From: Chryseobacterium piperi
Lineage (GTDB): Bacteria > Bacteroidota > Bacteroidia > Flavobacteriales > Weeksellaceae
Assembly (NCBI RefSeq): GCF_002285635.2
Contig: NZ_CP023049.2
Coordinates: 3,596,001-3,660,000, forward strand
DNA length: 64,000 bases
Direction of reading: 5' to 3'
In this document: positions 1-9,396 of the stretch, piece by piece
Numbering within the stretch: the stretch's first letter is position 1
Layout of the letters: the number at the start of each line of letters is the position of its first letter
The notes under the pieces: model-generated
Seen by the model: only the letters and a program-made list of their open reading frames with translations
What the model was told of the DNA's origin: nothing
Database searches by the model: none
Translations under genes and position numbers: made by a program

Positions 1-240
1 AATGGAAGGCCATATTTTAAAATGCTATAACAAATATACTGAAAAACAAATGAATTTTCAGTAGTACGGATAACAAAAAAATAATCACATATTAAATGGC
101 TCTCAATCTACTTCTATAAAGGATGTAGAAGGTAGTCAAGTGCCAATAAGTGAGGTGCTTGTAGAGATCATTTATGTAAGCCTAAGGGCTTTAATGATCA
201 TCATTTCTTTTAGTCTTTTAATCATTCAGATATTCTAGAT
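1..240. other. Region upstream of lanB, no convincing gene
   Basis: No promoter box of the Bacteroidota type (TAnnTTTG) is visible here. A frame open from the left edge ends at 62-64 and could be the last codons of an upstream gene; it contains one Cys. From 74 to 238 the same frame is open but has no ATG before a hydrophobic stretch, so I do not call it. A small hairpin (aagcc/ggctt) lies at about 179-192. The lan operon is therefore probably transcribed from further upstream, where a precursor peptide gene would be expected. Confidence 0.4.
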
Positions 241-3200
241 ATGTTACTAAAATCAACCGATTTTTTTCTTTTGAGAATGCCCAGCTTTTCTGTTAATCAT
301 TTAGCCGAACTCAACAGCTATATACAACAGAGAGATCTTCTGTCAGTCAAAAAGATGTTTAAGGATGAGCTGTTCTTAAAAGCAGTGTATTTGTCTTCAC
401 GATATTTTTATACAGTAGCTGTTCAATGGTTGCAAAATGAAAATATATCTTTTAATACTGAAGAAAAAGTTCTACTTACACTTTATAAATATTATTCCAG
501 AATATGTTCCAGAGCAACACCATATGGATTGTTCGCCGGATTTTCATCTGGAAATATTTCGAGTGAAAATACCCAAATAGAGTTTAAAGAAAACTATTTG
601 GATCCTAAAATCAGAATAGATTTATTGGCACTGAGAAAAATAAAGGATTCTATTATTCATCATGATGATAATGCAAAAAAAATTCTTTACTTCCCCAATA
701 ATACAATATATAATCTCAACAATATTATTCGATATATTGAATGGGATAAAAACTATAATTATTCAATCTCGGAAATTGATACCACTGCTCTATTAGAGAA
801 AATTTTAGAAGTCTCTAAAAATGGAATAGGATATACAGAATTAACACAAATAATTCATCTTGAGGAAAAAGAAGCTTCTGAAGAAGATATTGATGCTTTT
901 ATCAGTTTTCTTTTTCAAAATAAAATCCTTGTTGATAGATTACCACCATATTTAACAGATATTAATAATCCTGTTATCGAGCTTGAACAACAATTAAAAT
1001 CATATAAAATAGATTATGGGAAATCAGAAATTATTAAAGATATAGAAGAAATCAGTACGGGAAATACGATTGATATAGAAAGAATTGATTCTATTTATGA
1101 GAAAAACCGAGATATTCTCAACGAAAACCTCCAACTTCTTCAGGTTGATCTTAAACTAAACCTCCAAAAGAATCAAATTAATGATAAAATCATTAATAAA
1201 ATTACTCAGGCTACTCACGAACTAAATGGCATCGCCATTAATAGACCTGTTGAAGATATTAATACATTTCGTAGAAAATTTTATGAAAAATTTGAAGATG
1301 AAGAAGTTGAATTAAGCAAAGCTTTAGATCCCCAGTTAGGCGTTGGCTACGGTTTGCAAATCAGCGGAAATGTGGAAGAAACGCCATTACTTCAGGATGT
1401 TTCTTTTTCATATAAGAATAATGAGTCATATAATATTTCACGTATTTTAAAAACTGTTCTATGTAAATATGTTGACTATTTTTCTAATAATAATGGAAAT
1501 CCAATAAGGTTAACAGAAGACGATATCAATATCTCTTCAATCAATCAGCCAATTAATGAATTGCATGATACTTATTATCTTTTCGGGAATATTCTGGTAA
1601 ACAATGATGAAGATATTAATGAGCATAATTTTAAATTTTTTAATAGAGCTTCATTGCCGGCACCTAATTTCAATACTGTCTTGTCTAGGTTTTCTTATCA
1701 TGATGAGGTTTTAAGATCTAAGATCGAGAAATTACAAAGTGACTCTGACGATATGATCTATGCTGAAGTTGTCAATTCTTCCAGTGACAGAGTAGGAAAT
1801 GTTTTATTAAGACCTAATTTTTATCCATACGAAATACCTTATATCTCAGAAACCAAAGGGGATAAACCGAAAATCAATATCGACGATATCATGGTAAGCA
1901 TTAGAAATAATGAGGTTATTTTAAGGTCGAAATCTTTAAATAAAAGAATAAAACCTGTAATGTCAACAGCTTATAACTATCATATAGATCAGCTTTCCAT
2001 TATAAGATTTCTGGGAGATATACAATATTATAATGTTTACAGAGGGTTCGCGTGGGACTGGGGAGCATTATCAGACAATAATTATCTGCCAAGGATTGAA
2101 TATAAAGAAATTATCCTTTCGGAAGCAAGATGGAAACTGAGAAAAAAACAATATAATAATACCACACTTAGAGCTTATTTACAAGAAAATAGAGTTCCTA
2201 AATATTGTAATATCAAAGAATTAGATAACGTTTTGCTTTTGGATACAGAAAATGACATATCTATTCAATTATTAATCTCAAAACTCAGCAAAAAGGACAT
2301 TACCTTATATGAATCTTTTATTGAATCCTCTATTATCAGGAATGATAACAAAAAATATGTAGGAGAATTTATCATTCCATTAGTTAACGAAGAAAAAAGG
2401 CGTGATTTTCAAGTAGCTCAACCCCAAATTCAGCAAGAGGAAAGGTATTTTTACCCGGGAGGAGAGTGGAGTTATTTTAAATTGTATTGCAGTCACAAAA
2501 CAGGAGACAGAGTAATTACAGAGGTTATAAAACCTTTAATCAAAGATCTATCTTCAGAAAGTGCTCTTGAAAAATGGTTTTTCATACGATACGGTGATCC
2601 GGATAATCACATCAGATTCAGAATTAATAAAAGACTGGATAAGACCTTGATTCAGAAAATGAATGAATATACACAAGCATTTATTGATGAAAAACTGATT
2701 ACTAAAATTCAGATTGATTCCTATAAAAGAGAGATCGAAAGATATGCAAGTTTTGGAATTGATGACGCCGAAAAGCTGTTTTCTTATGATAGCCAGGCAA
2801 TAGCTGACTTTTTGGAAATCATCGAATTTGATGATAATGAAAATATTCGGTGGATGACTTCCGCGGCTTCAATTGATCTGCTTTTGGATGATTTTAATAT
2901 CTCGATAGATGAAAGAGTGAATATTTTTAAAAATCTTTATCAGGAATTCTTACCTGAATTCGTAGATACATCAAATAAAATATATTCTAAAGATTTTAAA
3001 ACTTCAATTGACACTCAATACAGACAATATAGATCTTTTTTTGATGAGATTATTCAGAATAAAAATCTATCAAGCATTGAAAGCTATATACAACCATTTG
3101 AAACAAGAAGTCTCAGGATAAGAAAGTTGCTTGAAGAAAAACGAAATATATCAGAAGAATCCAATATCCGTTTTTTGAGAAGTTGTATCCATATGTCTTT

Positions 3201-3318
3201 AAACAGGTTTTTTTATACAAAACCCAGAATGTATGAACTTTTAATTTACTTTTTTTTATTTCAAAGTTATAAATCTAAATTTTTAAGAAATGGACCCTAT
3301 AAAGAATGTGCTCAATAA
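241..3318 (+). CDS. lanB: Lantibiotic dehydratase LanB, full length
   Basis: 1025 aa. Class I lanthipeptide dehydratases use glutamyl-tRNA to glutamylate Ser/Thr of a precursor peptide and then eliminate glutamate to give dehydroalanine/dehydrobutyrine. The N-terminal glutamylation domain carries the family signature SRATPYGLFAGF at residues 90-101. The C-terminal elimination (SpaB_C) domain starts near residue 740 with WSYFKLY and has RYGDPDNHIRFR at 783-794, matching the R/H-rich eliminase motif. Both domains are in one chain, unlike the split dehydratases of pinensin-type Bacteroidota clusters. The stop overlaps the start of the LanC-like gene by 29 bases, so the two are co-translated. No Shine-Dalgarno precedes the ATG. 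The substrate peptide is not seen. Family is certain; product class is inferred from the neighbours. Confidence 0.93.
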   Translation: MLLKSTDFFLLRMPSFSVNHLAELNSYIQQRDLLSVKKMFKDELFLKAVYLSSRYFYTVAVQWLQNENISFNTEEKVLLTLYKYYSRICSRATPYGLFAGFSSGNISSENTQIEFKENYLDPKIRIDLLALRKIKDSIIHHDDNAKKILYFPNNTIYNLNNIIRYIEWDKNYNYSISEIDTTALLEKILEVSKNGIGYTELTQIIHLEEKEASEEDIDAFISFLFQNKILVDRLPPYLTDINNPVIELEQQLKSYKIDYGKSEIIKDIEEISTGNTIDIERIDSIYEKNRDILNENLQLLQVDLKLNLQKNQINDKIINKITQATHELNGIAINRPVEDINTFRRKFYEKFEDEEVELSKALDPQLGVGYGLQISGNVEETPLLQDVSFSYKNNESYNISRILKTVLCKYVDYFSNNNGNPIRLTEDDINISSINQPINELHDTYYLFGNILVNNDEDINEHNFKFFNRASLPAPNFNTVLSRFSYHDEVLRSKIEKLQSDSDDMIYAEVVNSSSDRVGNVLLRPNFYPYEIPYISETKGDKPKINIDDIMVSIRNNEVILRSKSLNKRIKPVMSTAYNYHIDQLSIIRFLGDIQYYNVYRGFAWDWGALSDNNYLPRIEYKEIILSEARWKLRKKQYNNTTLRAYLQENRVPKYCNIKELDNVLLLDTENDISIQLLISKLSKKDITLYESFIESSIIRNDNKKYVGEFIIPLVNEEKRRDFQVAQPQIQQEERYFYPGGEWSYFKLYCSHKTGDRVITEVIKPLIKDLSSESALEKWFFIRYGDPDNHIRFRINKRLDKTLIQKMNEYTQAFIDEKLITKIQIDSYKREIERYASFGIDDAEKLFSYDSQAIADFLEIIEFDDNENIRWMTSAASIDLLLDDFNISIDERVNIFKNLYQEFLPEFVDTSNKIYSKDFKTSIDTQYRQYRSFFDEIIQNKNLSSIESYIQPFETRSLRIRKLLEEKRNISEESNIRFLRSCIHMSLNRFFYTKPRMYELLIYFFLFQSYKSKFLRNGPYKECAQ

Positions 3319-4498
3319 GATTATTTCTATTGTAGAAAAAGAAAAATATACCTTCAATGAACCCACTGTAGAAGGAGGAACGATGGGAGTAGCAATCTTT
3401 TACTATTTCTGCCATCAATATTTTAACGACGATCAATATCTGTATAAAGCCGAAGAAATGGTTGAAAAGTCAATCAACCTGATCTCTGCAATTTCTGAAC
3501 AAGACGAGTTTGTACCAAAATATACAGGAGATTCATTGTCGAATGTCATCGCAAGTTTTGGAAAGGGACTGCTTTTTATTGAGAACAAATTTAATTATGA
3601 TTATGATTTTAGTTCTTATTATGACGTAATCAGTGAGACCCTTCAGGTTTTAGTCGTTGAAGATATGAAACGAAAAGATTATGATTTTTTCAGCGGAGCT
3701 TTATCAAGCGCCTATTTTTTTCTTAATAAATTATATTATTCAAATGGTGAAGATGAAGTTTCTTTCAGAAATCTTGAAAGAATCTATGAAAGTTCAAAAA
3801 AAGCATCGGTTCACCTTAGTGAAAACGAAATTTATTGGGTATCTCCATCTTATATGGATCAGGTTTATCTAGGACTTTCTCATGGTTCTGCAATGATGAT
3901 TAACTTTTGGTCAAAACTGTATAAGCTGAGTGTAATCAACTCCGAAAATAAAGAAGAGAAAATATGGCTGAATAAAGCGGTCAATTTTATTTTTGAAAGA
4001 AAAAGAGACTATGTTGACGGATATTTTCCTCACAAAGCTTTCACTACGGAAATAACAGGAAAAACACAATTGTCCATGTGCTATGGAGACTTGGGAGTGC
4101 TATATTCTTTATTTAATGCCAATCAAATATTAGAAAATACAACATATCAAAAAGACATTGATGAAATGATCTATACAACGAGTCTGCGTGATCAGGAACC
4201 CTTATTTACCTATGACACAGGGATATTGTATGGAGCTTCAGGAATAGGATATATTTTTGAGTATTTCTCGGGAGAAAAAAAACAAAATATATACGAAAAG
4301 ACCATCAATTATTGGAACAATCAAATTTTGACATACAGAACTTCAGACAATGATTTTGTATATGGTTTTAAAGATGATAAGAACGAAAGTGCAAAATATT
4401 CTTTTGCATGGGGTATCAGCGGGATGGGAATCCGCCTGATGCAGTCACAGTCTTCCCACTTACCTTCAATAAATGAATTATTATTAATAGGAATTTAA
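3290..4498 (+). CDS. lanC: LanC-like cyclase with incomplete zinc site
   Basis: 402 aa, the usual LanC length. LanC enzymes bind Zn(II) and add Cys thiols to dehydrated residues to form (methyl)lanthionine rings. The repeated GxxG toroid signatures are visible: GLSHGS at 195-200 (the position of NisC His212), MCYGDLGVLY at 263-272 (first zinc Cys, C264), ILYGASGIGYIF at 312-323 and WGISGMGIRL near the C-terminus. At the third motif, where LanC proteins have CHG with the other two zinc ligands (NisC C330/H331), this protein has L313-Y314-G. The spacing from C264 fits the family, so this is a substitution and not a misalignment. It may be a non-zinc cyclase, a scaffold or a divergent enzyme. 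It overlaps lanB by 29 bases, and the exporter starts 5 bases after its stop. Confidence 0.85.
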   Translation: MDPIKNVLNKIISIVEKEKYTFNEPTVEGGTMGVAIFYYFCHQYFNDDQYLYKAEEMVEKSINLISAISEQDEFVPKYTGDSLSNVIASFGKGLLFIENKFNYDYDFSSYYDVISETLQVLVVEDMKRKDYDFFSGALSSAYFFLNKLYYSNGEDEVSFRNLERIYESSKKASVHLSENEIYWVSPSYMDQVYLGLSHGSAMMINFWSKLYKLSVINSENKEEKIWLNKAVNFIFERKRDYVDGYFPHKAFTTEITGKTQLSMCYGDLGVLYSLFNANQILENTTYQKDIDEMIYTTSLRDQEPLFTYDTGILYGASGIGYIFEYFSGEKKQNIYEKTINYWNNQILTYRTSDNDFVYGFKDDKNESAKYSFAWGISGMGIRLMQSQSSHLPSINELLLIGI

Positions 4499-4503
4499 AA
4501 GCT

Positions 4504-6705
4504 ATGAAATTTGTTGCTCAATACGATCAGATGGATTGCGGTCCGGCGTGTCTTTCTATGATTTCAAATCATTATGGAAACCCTATGTCGATGCAATTTT
4601 TACGTGATAAAAGTTTTATAACCAGAGAAGGAGTTTCTTTATTGGGTATCAAAGAAGCTGCTGAAAGTATAGGTATTGAAACATTACCTGCAAAAACGGA
4701 TATTGAAGGGATTAACAATGATCTTCTTCCTGCCATTATTCATTGGAACCAAAACCATTTTGTGGTTTTAAATAAAATTTCGACTAACTTTTTTACAAGA
4801 AAAAAGTCCTATAAAATTGCAGATCCTGGGCACGGTTTCATAACGCTTTCGGAGGATAAATTAAAACAGTCATGGTATTCCGATGATAACCAAGGGATTA
4901 TTCTTTTTCTGGAACCTACAGACGAATTTTTTAATTATGAATCTCCGGAAGAAAAAGAAGTTTCGTTCAAAACCATTTTTCCTTACCTGAAGCCTCACAA
5001 AGGTAAAATTTACTGGATGTTCTTGCTATTATTGTTAGGAACAATTACAACGCTTACTTTCCCTATTTTGACTCAGAAACTGATTGATGAAGGAGTTGTT
5101 AAAAAAGATTTAAATGTTATTATTTATATTTTATTAGGTCAATTGGCATTTTTCTTTGGAAATATTATTTTTGAAGTAGTCAGAAACTGGATTACTCTTA
5201 CAGTAGGAACTAAAGTTAATATTCAGATTCTCTCAGATTTCCTTAAAAAACTATTGAAACTACCCATCAAATTTTTTGATTCAAAACTAAAAGGAGATTT
5301 TAATCAACGTATTGTAGATCACGATAAAATAGAGATCTTTTTGACTTCTCAAAGCTTGCCGATCATCTTTTCGGTTATTACTTTCTCAGTATTTTTTGGA
5401 ATATTATGGTTTTACAGTTTTCAGATACTTTTAGTTTATATTATTTTAACGTCGTTTTCTGTAGCCTGGTCATTAATCTGGATGCGAAAGAGAAAAATTC
5501 TGGATTATATTAGATTTCAACAACGTAGTGAAAATCAGGAATCTATATATGAAATGATCAACGGGGTTTCTGAAATGAAACTGAATGATTTTGAAAACTA
5601 TAAGAGAACTGAATGGGAAAAAATCCAACATAAATTATTAAAAATAAACATGCGTATCCTAAAACTGGATCAGATTCAGCTTTCAGGTTTTGAATTTTTC
5701 AACCAACTTAAAAATATCATTGTAACATTCCTTGCTGCCTACTTTGTGATCAAAGGACATATGACAATTGGTGCGCTTTTAAGTGTTTCTTATATAATAG
5801 GACAAATGAATTCTCCGATTAATCAACTTGTTACTTTTTTTAGAACCTTACAAGATGCCAAGCTTAGTTTATCAAGGCTAAATGAAGTTCAAAATCATCC
5901 TGAAGAAGAAAACGAATCGCATCTCCCGTTAATGCATGAAAGATATACCCACCAAAACAGTATTGAAAAAGGAATTTATTTTAAAAATGTTTCTTATCAA
6001 TATGAAGGACCACAATCTCGCTTTGTTTTGAAAGATATTAATCTTTTTATCCCAGATGGGAAAGTGACTGCAATTGTTGGAGAAAGCGGAAGCGGAAAAA
6101 CGACATTGATGAAAATGCTTTTGAAATTTTATGAACCGATTTCCGGAAATATCTTTTATAACCATCATAATATTGACGATATCTCACCGGCAGATTTGAG
6201 GAGAAACTCAGGTGTCGTGATGCAGGACGGCTATATTTTCTCTGATACTATTGAACGAAATATTGCAACCAGTGATGAAAATATTGATTATGAAAGATTA
6301 GAAAAAGCAATGATCACGGCCAATATAAAATCGTTTGTTGAGAGTCTTCCTTTGGGATTAAAAACCAAAATAGGTTCTGCAGGAAATGGTCTTTCCGGCG
6401 GACAAAAGCAAAGGTTTCTAATTGCGAGAGCTGTATATAAAAATCCGCATTTTATTTTATTTGACGAAGCTACTTCAGCTTTGGACGCAGAAAACGAAAA
6501 GGTCATTCATAATAATCTTCAGTCTTTCTTTAAAGGAAAAACCGTGATTGTTGTTGCTCATCGTCTAAGCACAGTAAAAAATGCAGACCAGATTGTTGTT
6601 TTGAAAGATGGAGAGATTATCGAATTAGGAACGCATCAGGATCTGGTTAATAAAAAGACAGCTTATTATAACTTAGTAAAAAATCAATTGGAATTGGGAA
6701 GTTAA
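4504..6705 (+). CDS. Peptidase-containing ABC exporter (LanT/PCAT type)
   Basis: 733 aa inner-membrane transporter that removes a double-glycine-type leader and exports the mature peptide. The N-terminal C39 peptidase domain (about 1-140) has the catalytic set C12 (QMDCGPAC), H85 (NHFVVL) and D107 (ADPGHG). The membrane domain spans about 165-460. The nucleotide-binding domain from about 490 has Walker A GESGSGKTT near 526, the signature LSGGQKQR near 630 and Walker B ILFDEATSALD near 652. It starts 5 bases after the LanC-like gene, as third gene of the operon. An intact C39 domain implies a precursor with a GG/GA-type leader. It faces the pigment cluster tail to tail, 15 bases away, with no terminator hairpin between them. 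Confidence 0.93.
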   Translation: MKFVAQYDQMDCGPACLSMISNHYGNPMSMQFLRDKSFITREGVSLLGIKEAAESIGIETLPAKTDIEGINNDLLPAIIHWNQNHFVVLNKISTNFFTRKKSYKIADPGHGFITLSEDKLKQSWYSDDNQGIILFLEPTDEFFNYESPEEKEVSFKTIFPYLKPHKGKIYWMFLLLLLGTITTLTFPILTQKLIDEGVVKKDLNVIIYILLGQLAFFFGNIIFEVVRNWITLTVGTKVNIQILSDFLKKLLKLPIKFFDSKLKGDFNQRIVDHDKIEIFLTSQSLPIIFSVITFSVFFGILWFYSFQILLVYIILTSFSVAWSLIWMRKRKILDYIRFQQRSENQESIYEMINGVSEMKLNDFENYKRTEWEKIQHKLLKINMRILKLDQIQLSGFEFFNQLKNIIVTFLAAYFVIKGHMTIGALLSVSYIIGQMNSPINQLVTFFRTLQDAKLSLSRLNEVQNHPEEENESHLPLMHERYTHQNSIEKGIYFKNVSYQYEGPQSRFVLKDINLFIPDGKVTAIVGESGSGKTTLMKMLLKFYEPISGNIFYNHHNIDDISPADLRRNSGVVMQDGYIFSDTIERNIATSDENIDYERLEKAMITANIKSFVESLPLGLKTKIGSAGNGLSGGQKQRFLIARAVYKNPHFILFDEATSALDAENEKVIHNNLQSFFKGKTVIVVAHRLSTVKNADQIVVLKDGEIIELGTHQDLVNKKTAYYNLVKNQLELGS

Positions 6706-6720
6706 TAATATGGACCTAAA

Positions 6721-7893
6721 TTAATTATTCTCAGGACTTAATTTTTTCAATAGAAGATAAACACCTATCCAGGAAAGTGCAGACATTGTAGTGGCCAAGA
6801 TCAAACTGCCGATAACATATTGAAGAAGATTGTTTTTTATCAGTTCGAAATTTAATTCCTGACCTAGAATATTGCTTTCACCATGTACGAAAGGAGCGCC
6901 GATAAATAAAGAAGCGGCAATAATAAAAGGGATAAAAGGAGGCAGACTTACATTGGAAGCAATAAAAGCCAGTACTTTATTAAGCTTAAATAGAACAGAG
7001 AGAGAAATAACAAGCAAAGTCTGAAATCCCCAAAAAGGAGATAGACCGATAAAGACTCCTAAAGCGATAGAAAAAGCTTTGGTTCTATTACTCCCATCGC
7101 TTTCCAGGACGTCCTCTTTAATGAACTTTTTAAAACTTTTCTTCCTGAAATTATTGATGAAGTTTCTGGGAATAATATACACTAAAGTAATGGCCACTAA
7201 AATAGTGTTCAGTATGCTGATCCGGGTAAAGTCTTTAAAAGGTCTGAAATGGGAAACTCTTTCTGTAGGATCATATAATACTTTGACCGGAACATTTTTG
7301 ACTGGAACATGCCTCCATGCGGATCTTACGATAATTTCGATTTCAAATTCGAATTTAGGAGTAAAGTATTTTTTAGGGATTTTCAATAAAGGATATAAAC
7401 GGTAACCGGATTGGGTGTCCTCTAATCTGATTCCTGTTTCAAACCAAAACCAGAAGTTGGAAAAGCGGTTTCCAAAACTGCTTTTTTTAGGAATTCCATC
7501 CTGAGACATATTTCGGTTCCCGATTAATAATACATCTTCTTTATCATGAAGTAAAGCAGTAACAAAAACGGGAATGTCATCAGGGTAATGCTGCCCATCA
7601 GAATCAATGGTTATAGCATAATGGTATCCAAGTTCCTTTGCCTTTCTGAAACCCATTTTTAAAGCATTTCCTTTGCCTTTATTTTCCGGTAAGGAAACTA
7701 TAGTGATCTGAGAATATTGGCTTAATATCTGAAGCGTTGAGTCTGTAGAGCCATCATTAACAACAATAATATGGGGAGTGTAATTCAAAACACCCTGAAT
7801 AACTCGTTTCAGAGTTTTCTCATTGTTGTAAGTGGGGATTAAAATGCAAACTTTCTTTTCGGAAATTGCATTTTGTACTTCAGGAAGGGTCAT
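6721..7893 (-). CDS. GT2 glycosyltransferase fused to DUF2062 membrane domain
   Basis: 390 aa. The N-terminal part (about 15-230) is a family 2 glycosyltransferase of the dolichyl-phosphate-sugar synthase type: ILIPTYNNEKT, VVNDGSTDS (D47) and the metal-binding TIDSDGQ (D97/D99). The C-terminal part (about 265-385) is a hydrophobic DUF2062 domain (GLSPFWGFQT, then several membrane segments). As far as I recall, this fusion also occurs in flexirubin-type clusters, where its substrate is unknown. It is the last gene of the minus-strand cluster, 4 bases after the 161-residue protein, so it is probably cotranscribed. Transfer of a sugar to a lipid carrier or to the pigment is inference. Confidence 0.85.
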   Translation of the reverse strand: MTLPEVQNAISEKKVCILIPTYNNEKTLKRVIQGVLNYTPHIIVVNDGSTDSTLQILSQYSQITIVSLPENKGKGNALKMGFRKAKELGYHYAITIDSDGQHYPDDIPVFVTALLHDKEDVLLIGNRNMSQDGIPKKSSFGNRFSNFWFWFETGIRLEDTQSGYRLYPLLKIPKKYFTPKFEFEIEIIVRSAWRHVPVKNVPVKVLYDPTERVSHFRPFKDFTRISILNTILVAITLVYIIPRNFINNFRKKSFKKFIKEDVLESDGSNRTKAFSIALGVFIGLSPFWGFQTLLVISLSVLFKLNKVLAFIASNVSLPPFIPFIIAASLFIGAPFVHGESNILGQELNFELIKNNLLQYVIGSLILATTMSALSWIGVYLLLKKLSPENN

Positions 7894-7897
7894 TGTT

Positions 7898-8383
7898 TTA
7901 TTTTAATGAAGCTTTTTCTGCGGGCGAGAAGGTTTTAGACTGTGCAGCAAATTTCTGAATATAGCTTTTTAATGCTGAATTCTGTTTGTTGTAATTGTTC
8001 AGAATAAATGTTTTATCGTCCTTTAAGCTTGAATGATATCCCACAATTTTAGGAATGTTTTCCTGAACGCTTAAACGGATTACTCTCAATTCAATAGTAT
8101 TAGGGTTATTTTTTATAACATTCTCAAGACTTGTTGCTCCGGTTTTTACAAAAGTTTTTCTCTTTCCTTTTTCCGTAGTTACTTTCGCCTCCATGATTTG
8201 AGCTGCAGCTTTGTATCCAACTGTAACAGGGTCTGAAGCAGATTGTTTTTCAGCGATAGTAATGAATGCTTGTGTATTAGCATTAGATTGATTGGCTTTT
8301 GCATAGCTGTTTCTCAAAGCTTCTAAGTCTGAAGTCTGGAAGAAGAGCATGAATGCAGGTATCAGTGATAAGATCAATTTCAT
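7898..8383 (-). CDS. Small exported protein of unknown function
   Basis: 161 aa, not recognised. It begins with a short hydrophobic segment (MKLILSLIPAFMLFF) that looks like a signal peptide; the rest is soluble, helical and rich in Lys/Ala/Asn. Its ATG overlaps the stop of the hotdog dehydratase gene by 4 bases, so the two are translationally coupled. The position between a dehydratase and GT2-DUF2062 suggests a periplasmic helper of the pigment cluster, but nothing in the sequence shows what it does. Confidence 0.7.
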   Translation of the reverse strand: MKLILSLIPAFMLFFQTSDLEALRNSYAKANQSNANTQAFITIAEKQSASDPVTVGYKAAAQIMEAKVTTEKGKRKTFVKTGATSLENVIKNNPNTIELRVIRLSVQENIPKIVGYHSSLKDDKTFILNNYNKQNSALKSYIQKFAAQSKTFSPAEKASLK

Positions 8384-8760
8384 GAGGTTTGTCTTTTATA
8401 TTGTGCTGACATTTTTAATGCAATTGTCTCGCCAAATACCGTCGTATTTTTTACTTTGATCTCATCTTCAGTTTCATTAATATCCAGTTGCAATGTTAAA
8501 TCAGGAGTTTCAAAAGGGTTAATGATTGCCATAAACTTAACATTGGAAGCCGCCTTTAAAAATAATGAAGAACCGGTAAATTCCTCAGCAAGTTCTTTTA
8601 CAATCTGCATCATACAAACTCCTGGGGTGACCGGATTGTTCGGAAAATGTCCTTTGAAAATGTCATGCTCCTTGTTTAAAGTAATATGAGCTGTGAAACT
8701 CCCGTTTTCAGCTTTTTCGTATGATTGTAAAGTATAAAAATCTGTAAGAATAGTCTGCAT
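8380..8760 (-). CDS. FabZ/FabA-like hotdog 3-hydroxyacyl-ACP dehydratase
   Basis: 126 aa. The core is HDIFKGHFPNNPVTPGVCMMQ, split here only for description; within it GHFP with H38 and the following PxxPG loop are the active-site signature of FabA/FabZ hotdog dehydratases. It would remove water from a 3-hydroxyacyl-ACP during polyene chain building. It is shorter than housekeeping FabZ (about 150 aa) and sits inside the pigment cluster, so a dedicated role is likely. It overlaps the downstream small exported protein by 4 bases and lies 3 bases after the lipoprotein gene. A binding or chaperone role for the acyl chain cannot be excluded. Confidence 0.8.
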   Translation of the reverse strand: MQTILTDFYTLQSYEKAENGSFTAHITLNKEHDIFKGHFPNNPVTPGVCMMQIVKELAEEFTGSSLFLKAASNVKFMAIINPFETPDLTLQLDINETEDEIKVKNTTVFGETIALKMSAQYKRQTS

Positions 8761-8763
8761 CAG

Positions 8764-9396
8764 TTATTCGGTTTCTGTTATTTGAAATAGCTTAATATTG
8801 ATTTTAAAATCTTTGTGCTGAAGATCAATACTATCAGCGAATATATGTTTTTTTGCTTCAAAATTAAAATTGATTTTCGGCTTATTGTTTTTAGTATACA
8901 TGATCTGATTGAGCAGTCCATTGTCTTTATTGAAAAACAGATAATACTTTTTATTCTCGGTTTGAGAAAGGTAAATTTTAGAATCTTTATTTTCAAAGCT
9001 TTCATTTACCGGATACTTTCGTTTTAAAAGTTGCTGAAAATCATTTCTTAAAAAGTTTTTTACAATTTTTTTATCTAAATCAGGGATGATAAAGTTGATC
9101 TTAAAATCGTGATCTGAGATTTCAAAGTCGATCAGTTTATTGCCAAAATCAGAGGTTAATGCGACACGGTGTGTTGTTTCATTGATTTTTTTAATAACCA
9201 GTAAACCGCTCACGTGGTTTTTATAGATATCAATCTGGCATTTGTATACATAATCTTCAGTTGAAGAAAAGTATAGATTTTCGACAGCTTTCTCTGTGTT
9301 TGGAATTGCCTTTACATCTGTAAGCTGATAGGTTTTACAGGATAGTAGCAGTAAAAGAATACTACAAAGAAAACTCTGAGGCAGAAATCGGTGCAT
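8764..9396 (-). CDS. Outer-membrane lipoprotein of unknown function
   Basis: 210 aa with the start at 9396. The frame is open to an ATG at 9477, but only the 9396 start places a proper lipoprotein signal (hydrophobic stretch, then LLLLSC-K) at the N-terminus, and it reduces the overlap with the LolA-like gene from 116 to 35 bases. After the lipobox Cys the protein is Lys-rich and beta-predicted. Next to a LolA-like carrier it might act as the outer-membrane acceptor, as LolB does, but I see no clear LolB signature. Confidence 0.75.
   Translation of the reverse strand: MHRFLPQSFLCSILLLLLSCKTYQLTDVKAIPNTEKAVENLYFSSTEDYVYKCQIDIYKNHVSGLLVIKKINETTHRVALTSDFGNKLIDFEISDHDFKINFIIPDLDKKIVKNFLRNDFQQLLKRKYPVNESFENKDSKIYLSQTENKKYYLFFNKDNGLLNQIMYTKNNKPKINFNFEAKKHIFADSIDLQHKDFKINIKLFQITETE

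Noticed and set aside
74-238. Open frame upstream of lanB ending in a hydrophobic stretch
   Set aside because: No ATG before the hydrophobic part, no leader-like or Cys/Ser/Thr-rich core, so neither a precursor peptide nor a gene is supported.
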